From NCBI GenBank assembly GCA_964538025.1, contig CAZICZ010000003.1, positions 248,001 through 312,000 on the forward strand: DNA of 64,000 bases. Reading direction: 5' to 3'. The DNA comes from UBA5078 sp964538025 (GTDB taxonomy: Bacteria; Pseudomonadota; Gammaproteobacteria; Pseudomonadales; Pseudohongiellaceae). The notes below the pieces were generated by a model that saw only the letters and a program-made list of their open reading frames with translations, did not search any database and was not told where the DNA came from. This document shows positions 1-8,576 of this stretch, one piece after another. Numbering within the stretch: position 1 is the stretch's first letter; each line of letters opens with the position of its first letter. Position numbers and translations under genes: made by a program.

Positions 1-1050
1 CAGGTCAAGATTGGGAGAAATCTCTCTGAGGGAATACTGATCTTTTGGGCCAGCGTAAAACTGAACTTGCTGAGAGGCCGTGCTGCCCGGTGCAACAGTA
101 AACTCTGGCCCGGTAAATCCCCCGATGTATTCACTCGCATTCTGCGGACTTTTACGCATGGAAAACGTATTCATGGCATCTGAAGGCGGGATCCACGCAG
201 ATAGAAAGTAATGCTGGCTCATTGCTATCCAGCCGCCAACAAGCTGATGTGGAGGAATACCATCATCGACATCATCAAAGCTCACCTTGTAGTAAGGGTC
301 ATCAGCAGATGTCGCGGCAAATCCAAGGAAAGAGGAGCGTCCAACACCACTGGCCGTGCTGGGATCCGGGAAATTGGTTCTGTTGATCTGGCCAAAAAGA
401 TTGGCTGACCAGCTCGAATTCGTGTTGTTGCGAATTTCATAGTCAATGGTCACGAGGTAACTGCCTCGCGCAAACCGAAAATGTTTAGTGACTTCAATGC
501 CATTGCCCGTAAGGTGTCTCAGCGAGACGTCGAGAGAGGACGCGTTGGGGCTCAGGGCATATTGTGAGGCCGAGCTTTGATAGACAGCTCGTTGCTGGGA
601 ATCAATGCCGTTACGCCCTACGAGGCCGGTTTTTGCCAGGTATAACTGCTGAGCATTATTTTCCAGGAGAACAAAGGGGTCGTTTTCAGCGTCAATGGTT
701 TTTTTGAACTCCGGCAGCGCAACATAAACAATATCGCCACCATTCAGATCGAGCACAACGCGAAGAACGTCGGTATCGATGCTCACCAGCGAGGGTGAAG
801 CAGTATTAGACGTCATCCCCGCAGGTGTCCCAACAACGGGAATATCTGTCACAGTGGAAATTGCTCCGCTCCCACTGGCGTCGGCGGTGGGGACAGGTAG
901 GTCACTGATCTCAGCGTTACGAGACTCCACAACAGCAGCGCTTAACTCCTGTGCCGGGACCCCGCGCGGGTAATCTTCCTGCCAGGCAAGCAGCAAAAGA
1001 TAGGAAACAACGGCCAAGCCACCAAAAATAAGATATTTAAGAGAATCCAT
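1..1050 (-). CDS. yidC: Membrane protein insertase YidC, N-terminal part (cut by window edge)
   Basis: The first 350 codons of YidC, which inserts and folds inner-membrane proteins with or without SecYEG. The ATG at 1050 opens with MDSLKYLIFGG, a transmembrane segment at about residues 5-24. A variable Ala/Ser/Pro-rich linker follows, then the large periplasmic beta domain (for example the RSSFLGFAA stretch and the SEYIGGFTGPEF stretch). The conserved insertase core lies beyond position 1. Its place directly downstream of rpmH, rnpA and yidD is the standard arrangement in this class. The frame is open to the window edge, so the gene looks intact as far as seen. Confidence 0.93.
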   Translation of the reverse strand, partial: MDSLKYLIFGGLAVVSYLLLLAWQEDYPRGVPAQELSAAVVESRNAEISDLPVPTADASGSGAISTVTDIPVVGTPAGMTSNTASPSLVSIDTDVLRVVLDLNGGDIVYVALPEFKKTIDAENDPFVLLENNAQQLYLAKTGLVGRNGIDSQQRAVYQSSASQYALSPNASSLDVSLRHLTGNGIEVTKHFRFARGSYLVTIDYEIRNNTNSSWSANLFGQINRTNFPDPSTASGVGRSSFLGFAATSADDPYYKVSFDDVDDGIPPHQLVGGWIAMSQHYFLSAWIPPSDAMNTFSMRKSPQNASEYIGGFTGPEFTVAPGSTASQQVQFYAGPKDQYSLREISPNLDL

Positions 1051-1059
1051 AATGAGCTA

Positions 1060-1314
1060 CTAAAAGGTTGATGACTTAGAGGGTGGGTGAGCTACAGCCG
1101 GTTCAGGAACGAGATCAATCCCACCGGGATGCCAGGGATGACAGCGCGCAATTCGTTTTGCGCCCAAGGTAATGCCTCGAACCAGGCCATGCTTTTCAAT
1201 GGCTTCTTGCGTGTAGTGTGAGCAGCTTGGATAAAACCGACACTGATTGCCAATGAAATAGCTGAGAGAATGTTGGTAGACCCAAATCAACTTGATGGCG
1301 CACGTTTTGAACAT
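1060..1314 (-). CDS. yidD: Membrane protein insertion efficiency factor YidD
   Basis: A small amphipathic inner-membrane-associated protein of 84 residues that assists YidC-dependent insertion. The family signature is clear: CRFYPSCSHY followed by the conserved tail RCHPWHPGGIDLVP. I chose the ATG at 1314, giving MFKTCAIKLIWVYQ, because family members begin a few residues before the hydrophobic helix. The longer frame from 1380 would run 50 bases into rnpA. The gene starts 16 bases after the rnpA stop and ends 9 bases before the yidC start, so rpmH-rnpA-yidD-yidC form one unit. Confidence 0.93.
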   Translation of the reverse strand: MFKTCAIKLIWVYQHSLSYFIGNQCRFYPSCSHYTQEAIEKHGLVRGITLGAKRIARCHPWHPGGIDLVPEPAVAHPPSKSSTF

Positions 1315-1330
1315 TTTCAAGATTCTCTGA

Positions 1331-1696
1331 TCAGGACCGATTTTCAGCTTTACGAGCGAGATCCACCCACAACTTTTCAATTTTTTGGTTGATTTGCTCG
1401 TTACTTAGCGCGCCTAAACCACTGCGCGCTAGAATAACGATGTCCACAGTGGGGAGCAAACCTTGATTGCGACGAAATGACTCCCGAAGACAACGTTTCA
1501 CGCGATTGCGATGAACTGCCTTGGCAACATTTTTTTTGGCGATGACGAGGCCCAATCGAGGATAGTGACTACCACTGTCACGGGCTAGCAGAAGCAGATG
1601 TTGGCAGGAGACTTTTAGGTCGGCGTTCTTGAATACGGGTTGGAAATCTGCGGCACCCAGCAGACGCAGCTTCTTGCTAAAGCCAAAGTCAGACAC
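1331..1696 (-). CDS. rnpA: Ribonuclease P protein component
   Basis: The 121-residue protein subunit of RNase P, which binds the catalytic RNA and helps mature tRNA 5' ends. The diagnostic RNR motif is present in AVHRNRVKRCLRESFR, about residues 60-75. Upstream is the usual FxxVF-like segment (ADFQPVFKNA) that forms the substrate leader cleft. Length is typical for the family. It lies 43 bases downstream of rpmH on the same strand, the near-universal rpmH-rnpA pairing. Confidence 0.95.
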   Translation of the reverse strand: MSDFGFSKKLRLLGAADFQPVFKNADLKVSCQHLLLLARDSGSHYPRLGLVIAKKNVAKAVHRNRVKRCLRESFRRNQGLLPTVDIVILARSGLGALSNEQINQKIEKLWVDLARKAENRS

Positions 1697-1739
1697 AGGT
1701 TCTACTTTTCATGAGTACCGCAGAGTGAGAAAAAGCCTA

Positions 1740-1874
1740 TTACGCTGACAGCTTGGCTCGACCACAAGCACGACGACGCTTAATCACAAGACGACCGCCG
1801 CGGGTTGCCATGCGAGCTCTGAAGCCATGGGTGCGTGCTCGTTTGAGTAAGCTGGGCTGAAACGTTCTTTTCAT
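1740..1874 (-). CDS. rpmH: 50S ribosomal protein L34
   Basis: A 44-residue, Arg/Lys-rich ribosomal protein. Translation of the minus strand from the ATG at 1874 gives MKRTFQPSLLKRARTHGFRA and ends in the family tail (ending GRAKLSA) at TAA 1740-1742. Every feature of L34 is there: the KRTFQPS start, the THGFRARMAT core and the RRGR-like basic tail. It is the first gene of the minus-strand unit running into rnpA, and its 5' leader faces the dnaA control region. Confidence 0.97.
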   Translation of the reverse strand: MKRTFQPSLLKRARTHGFRARMATRGGRLVIKRRRACGRAKLSA

Positions 1875-2270
1875 GATGTTATCCAGATTATTGCTAGGTA
1901 ATTTAGGTGATCAGTTTTAAACCGAGCGCGAATTCTAGTTGTTTCAATTGCTTATTGCAATTCTAAAGACCATAAAAAGAAGCCTTTAGGCATTGCGTCA
2001 GAATCGCTAAAAAATACAGGGAGTTACAATTTATACGGGGTTAATCACAACTTACCCACAGAATATTTTCATAAATTTCTTGGTCGAATTTTCACGCTAA
2101 AACAACGGGTTTTTTCAGCGAAATGGAAATAACAAATTGAAATATAAGGGAAAAAATAAGAGGGAAAATCATGGAATCCCAGACAATGGGTGTGGATAAC
2201 TTCAAATTGCCACGCTAGAATCGCCCTTCCAATGAAAACTCCAAATGATTTATGGAAGGTAATAAGAAGA
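1875..2270. other. Candidate origin of replication (oriC) / dnaA control region
   Basis: A 396-base gene-free interval between divergent rpmH and dnaA, the position of oriC in Pseudomonas. A perfect DnaA box (TTATCCACA) lies on the minus strand at 2191-2199. One-mismatch boxes occur at 2052-2060 (TTACCCACA) and 1879-1887 (TTATCCAGA). Between the second and first lies a strongly A/T-rich stretch, about 2060-2170, suitable for unwinding. A short inverted repeat (AATTGC/GCAATT) sits at 1946-1962. Box number is low for a full origin, so it may partly serve dnaA autoregulation. The region must also hold both divergent promoters. Confidence 0.6.
2191..2199 (-). promoter_or_regulatory. Perfect DnaA box
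   Basis: TGTGGATAA on the plus strand, the exact complement of the consensus TTATCCACA. It lies 72 bases upstream of the proposed dnaA GTG start. This position suits both origin binding and autoregulation of dnaA. Confidence 0.75.
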
Positions 2271-3752
2271 GTGGATTCGGTAATCTGGCAAAGCTGCATT
2301 AACTGCTTAAAAAATGAGCTACCCTCTCAACAGTTCAACACCTGGATTCGCCCCCTGTACGCAGAGTCTTCTTCGCATGAGTTGAGGCTCTATGCGCCTA
2401 ATCGTTTTGTTCTGGACTGGGTAAAGGAAAAATTTCTCGGCCGTATAAAAGAGTTGCTCCGTGAAAATGCAACGGGGAGTTCTGTCAACGTCGTCATTGA
2501 GATTGGTGCACACCCGGCGAAGTCTGCCGAAAATGCGCCCGCCATGATGCCGCCGACAGTCGTTTTACCTCCGCATCACGAAATCACCCGAAACGCAGCG
2601 GGGCTTGGTGAGATTGTCACGAGTGAGACTCGAGAAATCCGTCAAGACGTGCAAGCTGCGGTGCCGCAAGCGGTGACGGCGAGACGCCCCTCCAAGAACA
2701 TGGAGGTCATCATTGATGGCAAGCTTCGTCATAAGGGAAGCCTGAATCCCGAGAATACCTTTGAAAACTTCATCGAGGGAAAGTCAAACCAGCTTGCGCG
2801 TGCTGCTGCGCTTCAGGTTGCTGAAAATCCAGGCGGAGCCTACAACCCTCTTTTTATTTATGGAGGCGTTGGCTTAGGCAAGACACATCTAATGCATGCG
2901 ATTGGCAACTATCTGGTGGCAAGAAAACCGGATGCCAAGGTCGTCTATCTCCATTCAGAGACGTTTGTTGCCACCATGGTCACCGCTCTCCAGCTCAACG
3001 CGATTAATGAGTTCAAACGCTACTATCGCTCCGTGGATGCCTTGCTGATTGATGATATACAATTCTTTGCTGGCAAAGAGCGCTCTCAGGAGGAGTTCTT
3101 CCATACTTTCAATGCATTGTTGGAAGGAGGACAGCAGATCATCCTCACTAGCGATAGATATCATAAAGAAATCAATGGGTTAGAGGAGAGATTGAAGTCT
3201 CGCTTTGGCTGGGGTCTGTCCGTAGGCGTTGAGCCTCCTGAGCTAGAAACGCGCGCTGCGATCCTGATTAATAAAGCAGAGCAAAGCAATGTAGAGTTGC
3301 CTGGCGATGCCGCGATGTTTATCGCACAACGATTGCGGTCGCATGTGAGAGAGTTGGAAGGTGCGCTGAAGAAGGTCATCATCCATGCCAATTTTGTAGG
3401 CCGTCCAATTGATCTGGAGCTGGTTAAAGAGGCGCTGAAAGACCTGTTTGCACTTCATGACAAAATGGTGACTATCGACAATATTCAGAGGTCCGTCGCT
3501 GAATATTACAAGATTAAAATGTCCGACATGTTATCCAAGCGTCGCAATCGCTCAGTTGCTAGGCCGCGTCAGATGGCAATGAGTCTTTCGAAGGAGTTAA
3601 CAAATCACAGCCTTCCGGAGATCGGAGACGCGTTTGGTGGTCGGGATCACACCACGGTATTGCATGCCTGCAAACAGGTTAAGAACCTTCGGGCGACGTC
3701 CATGGATTTTTCAGAAGACTACAATAATTTATTACGGGCTTTGGCGACCTGA
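2271..3752 (+). CDS. dnaA: Chromosomal replication initiator protein DnaA
   Basis: AAA+ initiator that binds DnaA boxes, melts the origin and loads the DnaB helicase. I place the start at GTG 2271 (VDSVIWQSC...) because it puts Trp at residue 6, exactly as in E. coli (MSLSLWQQC). The frame is open further upstream to an ATG at 2190, but that extension has no family counterpart. In order: domain I with the helicase-contact Trp, a variable linker, the P-loop GGVGLGKT near residues 198-205, the Walker B region DALLIDDIQF, and the C-terminal DNA-binding helix-turn-helix with signature GGRDHTTVLHACKQV near residues 456-470. The length of 493 residues is normal. dnaN follows 71 bases downstream. 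Confidence 0.96.
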   Translation: MDSVIWQSCINCLKNELPSQQFNTWIRPLYAESSSHELRLYAPNRFVLDWVKEKFLGRIKELLRENATGSSVNVVIEIGAHPAKSAENAPAMMPPTVVLPPHHEITRNAAGLGEIVTSETREIRQDVQAAVPQAVTARRPSKNMEVIIDGKLRHKGSLNPENTFENFIEGKSNQLARAAALQVAENPGGAYNPLFIYGGVGLGKTHLMHAIGNYLVARKPDAKVVYLHSETFVATMVTALQLNAINEFKRYYRSVDALLIDDIQFFAGKERSQEEFFHTFNALLEGGQQIILTSDRYHKEINGLEERLKSRFGWGLSVGVEPPELETRAAILINKAEQSNVELPGDAAMFIAQRLRSHVRELEGALKKVIIHANFVGRPIDLELVKEALKDLFALHDKMVTIDNIQRSVAEYYKIKMSDMLSKRRNRSVARPRQMAMSLSKELTNHSLPEIGDAFGGRDHTTVLHACKQVKNLRATSMDFSEDYNNLLRALAT

Positions 3753-3823
3753 TACAGCACACCCAAAGTAGTTCGTTTACGAGACCCTTCGCCCTATTCA
3801 TTAATCCAACAGAGTGAAAAACT

Positions 3824-4933
3824 ATGTATTTTGCAATTGCGAGAGAGGCCATTCTTAAACCACTTCAACTGGTTTCTGGTGTTGTGGAAAGACGTCAAAC
3901 GCTTCCGGTCCTTTCCAATGTTCTTCTCTCGCTTAACAGTGCTGGCGAGCTGTCAATTACAGGGACGGATCTTGAGGTAGAGCTCATCGGCAGAGTGCAA
4001 GTAGGAGGCACTACAAAGCCCGGCGAAATCACGGTCCCTGCGCGCAAACTGGTCGACATCTGCAAATCTCTTTCGGACGACGCAACGCTCGAGTTCACAG
4101 TTGATGACTCTAAAATGATCATTAAGTCCGGTCGCAGCCGATTTAGTCTGGCGACCTTGCCCGCCAGTGATTTCCCTAACACAGAGGAAGAGCCGGGAAC
4201 TTTGGAGTTAAGTGTTTCTCAGGCAGCGCTCAAGAATCTTCTCGATGGCACCTCATTCGCGATGGCGCAGCAGGATGTGCGTTATTACCTAAATGGCATG
4301 CTCTTTGAACTGGCGGCGGACTATCTTCGGGTTGTTGCGACCGACGGTCATCGATTGGCGATGCAAACCTTAAAGATGCAAAATCCGATCGATATGCCCT
4401 CTCAGTTGATACTTCCCAGAAAGGGCGTAATTGAGCTGGGCCGTTTACTGACGGGCGAGGAGTCTGATATTTCCCTGGTCTTTGGTAAGAATCACGTCCG
4501 GGCTAAAACACGAGATGTCACGTTTACCTCAAAACTTGTAGATGGCAAGTTTCCCGACTACAACCGAGTGTTGCCAAGAGGCGGCGACAAGCTGGTTATT
4601 GGTGATCGACTAGAGTTGAAACAGGCCTTTAGCCGCACTGCAATTCTGTCTAATGAGAAATACAGAGGCGTTCGCGTATTGCTCTCAGATGGCGAAATGA
4701 AAATTCTAGCCAACAATCCTGACCAAGAAGAAGCAGAAGAATCCGTATCGGTCGAATATCAAGGAGATGCGCTGGAAGTGGGGTTCAATGTCAGCTATCT
4801 CGTTGATGTTTTAACTGTGCTGAGTTCCGAACGCGTCAAGATGACCCTTATCGATTCGAACTCCAGCGCTCTTCTCGAAGCAGCGGAAAGCAACGGAGAA
4901 GCTTTGTATGTTGTGATGCCGATGCGCTTATAG
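3824..4933 (+). CDS. dnaN: DNA polymerase III beta subunit (sliding clamp)
   Basis: A 369-residue sliding clamp that tethers Pol III and other partners to DNA. The three-domain architecture is complete. Family landmarks are TLPVLSNVLL near the N-terminus, VVATDGHRLA in the middle, LPRKGVIEL, KFPDYNRVLP and the C-terminal YVVMPMRL that forms part of the partner-binding pocket. The order dnaA-dnaN-recF-gyrB is conserved in many bacteria. A 49-base gap precedes recF, so co-transcription is likely. Confidence 0.97.
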   Translation: MYFAIAREAILKPLQLVSGVVERRQTLPVLSNVLLSLNSAGELSITGTDLEVELIGRVQVGGTTKPGEITVPARKLVDICKSLSDDATLEFTVDDSKMIIKSGRSRFSLATLPASDFPNTEEEPGTLELSVSQAALKNLLDGTSFAMAQQDVRYYLNGMLFELAADYLRVVATDGHRLAMQTLKMQNPIDMPSQLILPRKGVIELGRLLTGEESDISLVFGKNHVRAKTRDVTFTSKLVDGKFPDYNRVLPRGGDKLVIGDRLELKQAFSRTAILSNEKYRGVRVLLSDGEMKILANNPDQEEAEESVSVEYQGDALEVGFNVSYLVDVLTVLSSERVKMTLIDSNSSALLEAAESNGEALYVVMPMRL

Positions 4934-4982
4934 TGGTCGGCTTCTCCACTGAAAACGCTCTGCAATCATAAGCTACTCTCGT

Positions 4983-6083
4983 ATGGCCCTCATCAAACGG
5001 CTGGACATTTTTCGGGTTCGCAATCTAGCCGAAATTCACTTTCGTCCAGAAGCTGACGTCAATATTCTCTATGGCCAAAATGGGAGTGGGAAAACCAGTC
5101 TGTTAGAGGCTATCCACCTTCTGGGCCTGGGTCGCTCTTTCCGAACCTCTAAACTCGAGAACGCTATTGAGTCTAGCGCCGAAGACTGCGTGATCTTTGC
5201 GGAGCTCGAGGAGGGAGTCACGGTTGGGCTCAACAAAACCCGCAAGTCGGGACATGTCCTCAAACTTTTGGGCGAGCGCCAGAAAAGCTGGATAGACACG
5301 GCCAGGCGCCTTCCGATTCAGGTCATCAATGCTGACAGTTTCTCTTTGCTTGAGGGCAGCCCCAAGGTTCGACGCCGATTTCTCGATTGGGGCGTGTTCC
5401 ACGTGGAACATGAATTCGCTCTTGCTTGGCGAGGCGCTTCAAAATGTCTCATGCAAAGAAACTTACTGTTAAAGCAACGACGTCTGGACATTGGCCAACT
5501 CGAGGCGTGGGACTCCGAGTTTTCAAGCCTGGGAGAGAGAATCGACTCCTTTAGGCATCGTTATCTGGATCAATTTCTCCCCATTCTCAATGAAGTGCTC
5601 CCGGAGCTGATTGATTTGCCGGCGCTAACTATTCGCTATGAGCGTGGTTGGGATGGAAAGCACTCCTTGCGGGAAGCTTTGGCGCACAATCTTGAAAGGG
5701 ATATTCGGTATGGAGCGACTCAAAATGGTCCGCACAGAGCGGACCTGAATATTCGGATTAATCGCGATGATGCGCAGGAAGTGCTTTCGCGAGGGCAACA
5801 AAAATTGCTCGTGAGTGCGATGAAAATAGCGCAAAGCGTTTTGCTTATGCGTTTGAATCAAGTCAAAGGCATCTACCTAATAGACGATTTGCCCTCTGAG
5901 CTGGATTTGCGAAATCGACAAAAGATTTGCACGTTATTAGACAGCCTTCAGTGCCAGATTTTCATCACCTGTGTTGATGCGCAAGAGCTCGAAAATTGCT
6001 GGTCACCCTCTCGAAGGCCGGGCAAGTTCCACGTGGAACATGGTAAAATGACACCGACTTTTTATGGCGCACCCTCGCCTTGA
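4983..6083 (+). CDS. recF: DNA replication/repair protein RecF
   Basis: An SMC-like ATPase of the RecFOR pathway that marks ssDNA-dsDNA junctions for RecA loading at gaps. The Walker A motif GQNGSGKTSL is at residues 31-40, the ABC-type signature is near SRGQQKLLVSAMKIAQ and Walker B is LIDDLPSELD. The length of 366 residues is close to E. coli RecF. Two 16-base parS-like palindromes fall inside the gene and are each translated as FHVEH, one mid-gene and one near the C-terminus. The final residues after the second FHVEH (GKMTPTFYGAPSP) are unlikely to be structurally important. Confidence 0.95.
   Translation: MALIKRLDIFRVRNLAEIHFRPEADVNILYGQNGSGKTSLLEAIHLLGLGRSFRTSKLENAIESSAEDCVIFAELEEGVTVGLNKTRKSGHVLKLLGERQKSWIDTARRLPIQVINADSFSLLEGSPKVRRRFLDWGVFHVEHEFALAWRGASKCLMQRNLLLKQRRLDIGQLEAWDSEFSSLGERIDSFRHRYLDQFLPILNEVLPELIDLPALTIRYERGWDGKHSLREALAHNLERDIRYGATQNGPHRADLNIRINRDDAQEVLSRGQQKLLVSAMKIAQSVLLMRLNQVKGIYLIDDLPSELDLRNRQKICTLLDSLQCQIFITCVDAQELENCWSPSRRPGKFHVEHGKMTPTFYGAPSP
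5395..5410. other. parS-like centromere site 1 (inside recF)
   Basis: TGTTCCACGTGGAACA, a perfect 16-base palindrome. It matches the known ParB-binding parS consensus (TGTTNCACGTGNAACA type, the Pseudomonas form carrying the CC/GG version). It lies about 3.2 kb from the candidate oriC, where parS sites cluster in ParABS chromosomes. Confidence 0.85.
6025..6040. other. parS-like centromere site 2 (3' end of recF)
   Basis: AGTTCCACGTGGAACA. It shares the 14-base palindromic core GTTCCACGTGGAAC with site 1 and differs from it only in the first base. It is 630 bases from site 1, in the same reading frame and with the same translation (FHVEH). Confidence 0.8.
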
Positions 6084-6148
6084 AACGAGCACTGCAATCG
6101 CCAAGGTGTGGCTATCGTGCAGACATACGCAATAACAGGAGAATACGC

Positions 6149-8569
6149 ATGGCTCAGGACTCAACCTATAACTCATCAAGCATTAAGGTACTAAAAGGGC
6201 TTGATGCAGTACGAAAAAGGCCTGGCATGTATATCGGGGATACCGACGACGGCACAGGCCTGCACCATATGGTGTTTGAACTGGTGGATAATTCGATCGA
6301 TGAAGCCCTGGCAGGATATTGCGATGATATTCGCGTCACAATCCACCCCGGTGAAACAGTTACGGTGTCGGACAATGGCCGCGGTATCCCTACTGAAATG
6401 CACTCTGAGGGGGTTTCTGCCGCTGAGGTGATTATGACGGTCCTCCATGCGGGAGGAAAGTTTGACGATAACAGCTACAAGGTTTCCGGGGGACTACACG
6501 GAGTAGGCGTGTCCGTCGTGAATGCGCTATCCGAGGAGCTCAAGCTAACGATTCGCCGTGATGGCAAAGTACATGAGCAAAACTATGTTCATGGTGTCCC
6601 CCAGGCCCCTCTCGCAGTCGTGGGTGAAACCGATGTCACGGGGAGTGAGGTTCACTTTAAACCCTCCGCAGCAACGTTTTCCAACATCGAATTCCACTAC
6701 GACATTCTTGCCAAGAAACTTCGTGAACTGGCGTTTCTGAACGCCGGCGTTTCAATTCAACTAAAAGACGAGCGTACGGGGAAAACTGATTTGTTTAAGT
6801 ATGAAGGAGGCCTCCACGCTTTCGTAAATTACTTGAACACAAACAAGGCGCCAGTGAACAAGATTTTCCATTTTGCTGCGGAGCGACCTGAGGACGGCAT
6901 TTCAGTTGAAATCGCATTGCAGTGGAACGACACCTATCAAGAAAACATTTTTCCCTACACCAACAACATCCCGCAAAAGGATGGGGGGACTCATCTTGCC
7001 GGATTTCGTGCCGCACTCACGCGTGTTCTTAATTCCTATATCGACAAAGAAGTGACGGCAAAAAAAGGAAAAGAAGTAGTAACAACGGGAGACGATGCCC
7101 GAGAAGGCCTTACCGCGATTATTTCGGTCAAAGTTCCAGACCCGAAATTCTCCTCGCAAACAAAAGACAAACTGGTCTCCTCAGAGGTAAAGGCGGTGGT
7201 CGAACAAGAAATGGCGAGCCATTTCACCGACTATCTGATGGAAAACCCCCTCGAAGCCAAAGCCATTGTTGCCAAGATGATCGATGCTGCCAGAGCGCGA
7301 GAAGCAGCAAGAAAGGCAAGAGAAATGACACGTCGAAAGGGTGCTCTGGATATCGCGGGATTGCCCGGAAAATTGGCTGATTGTCAGGAAAAAGATCCTG
7401 CATTATCAGAGATTTACATCGTCGAGGGTGATTCTGCAGGTGGCTCTGCAAAACAGGGACGAAATCGTAAGAACCAGGCTATTTTGCCCCTTAAGGGTAA
7501 GATTTTGAATGTCGAAAAGGCGCGGTTTGACAAGATGCTGAGCTCGGCTGAAATTGGCACACTGATCAAGGCTCTGGGCTGTGGCATCGGTAATGAGGAG
7601 TTTTCACCAGAAAACCTTCGTTACCACAGCATTATCATCATGACAGATGCAGACGTTGATGGATCGCATATTCGAACCTTGTTGTTGACCTTCTTTTTCA
7701 GACAAATGCGTGAACTTGTCGAGCGCGGTCATATTTTTATTGCGCAACCTCCCCTTTACAAAATTCGCAAAGGGAAACATGAGCAGTATCTGAAAGATGA
7801 CGACGAGTTAGCCAAATATCAGATGCAAATCGCGTTAGATGGCGCAAGTTTGTTCGTCAATCCAGAGGCACCGGCAATCACGGGTGATGCCCTCAATGCG
7901 ATTGTGCACCAGTACAACAATACGTATGCCATTGTGAATCGCCTGAACCGCCTCTACCCCTCAGAAGTATTGGAAGCCATGATCTTTACGCGTGAGTTGG
8001 TGCAAACAGACCTCACAGAAGCCAATGTTCAAGCCTGGTGTGGTGAGCTCTTCGACGCAATGACACGGCTTAACCCCAAGTCGAGCGCGGGCTATCAATT
8101 GTCTGCTCGCAAGGACAGAGAGCGCGCAGCATTCCTGCCAAATGTTGTCCAATCCTTTCACGGTCTGACCAAGGAGTATCAGTTCACACTCGACTTCTTC
8201 AATTCAGGTGAATACAAAGCGATCCTAAGGCTGGGGGCTACTCTGGAGGGATTGATAGAGGAAGGTGCTTACGTACAGCGAGGCGAGCGCAAGCAGGAAA
8301 TTCGAAGTTTTGCAGAAGCACTCCACTGGCTAACGTCTGATGCGATGAAGGGACACTACCTGCAGCGATACAAGGGCTTGGGAGAAATGAACCCAGAACA
8401 ATTGTGGGAAACCACGATGGACCCTGAAAGTCGACGAATGCTGCAGGTCACAATCGAGGATGCGATAGGAGCGGATCAACTCTTCACAACGCTCATGGGT
8501 GACCAAGTTGATCCGCGACGGGAATTTATCGAGAACAATGCACTGGCAGTCCAAAATCTCGATATATAA
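6149..8569 (+). CDS. gyrB: DNA gyrase subunit B
   Basis: ATPase subunit of gyrase, which introduces negative supercoils ahead of replication forks. I start at the ATG at 6149 (MAQDSTYNSSSIKVLKGL), which has the ribosome site AACAGGAGA; an upstream in-frame start at 6080 overlaps recF. The GHKL ATPase motif ELVDNSIDEA starts at residue 44. The TOPRIM motifs are EGDSAGGSAKQGR near 425 and MTDADVDGSHIRTLL near 497, with QRYKGLGEMNPEQLWETTM towards the C-terminus. The 806-residue length is typical of proteobacterial GyrB with its extra TOPRIM insert. It is convergent with the acyltransferase gene, separated by only 7 bases. Confidence 0.97.
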   Translation: MAQDSTYNSSSIKVLKGLDAVRKRPGMYIGDTDDGTGLHHMVFELVDNSIDEALAGYCDDIRVTIHPGETVTVSDNGRGIPTEMHSEGVSAAEVIMTVLHAGGKFDDNSYKVSGGLHGVGVSVVNALSEELKLTIRRDGKVHEQNYVHGVPQAPLAVVGETDVTGSEVHFKPSAATFSNIEFHYDILAKKLRELAFLNAGVSIQLKDERTGKTDLFKYEGGLHAFVNYLNTNKAPVNKIFHFAAERPEDGISVEIALQWNDTYQENIFPYTNNIPQKDGGTHLAGFRAALTRVLNSYIDKEVTAKKGKEVVTTGDDAREGLTAIISVKVPDPKFSSQTKDKLVSSEVKAVVEQEMASHFTDYLMENPLEAKAIVAKMIDAARAREAARKAREMTRRKGALDIAGLPGKLADCQEKDPALSEIYIVEGDSAGGSAKQGRNRKNQAILPLKGKILNVEKARFDKMLSSAEIGTLIKALGCGIGNEEFSPENLRYHSIIIMTDADVDGSHIRTLLLTFFFRQMRELVERGHIFIAQPPLYKIRKGKHEQYLKDDDELAKYQMQIALDGASLFVNPEAPAITGDALNAIVHQYNNTYAIVNRLNRLYPSEVLEAMIFTRELVQTDLTEANVQAWCGELFDAMTRLNPKSSAGYQLSARKDRERAAFLPNVVQSFHGLTKEYQFTLDFFNSGEYKAILRLGATLEGLIEEGAYVQRGERKQEIRSFAEALHWLTSDAMKGHYLQRYKGLGEMNPEQLWETTMDPESRRMLQVTIEDAIGADQLFTTLMGDQVDPRREFIENNALAVQNLDI

Positions 8570-8576
8570 CAATGGG

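Noticed and set aside
3753..3823. dnaA-dnaN spacer as an alternative origin
   Set aside because: It is too short, with no DnaA box and no A/T-rich block.
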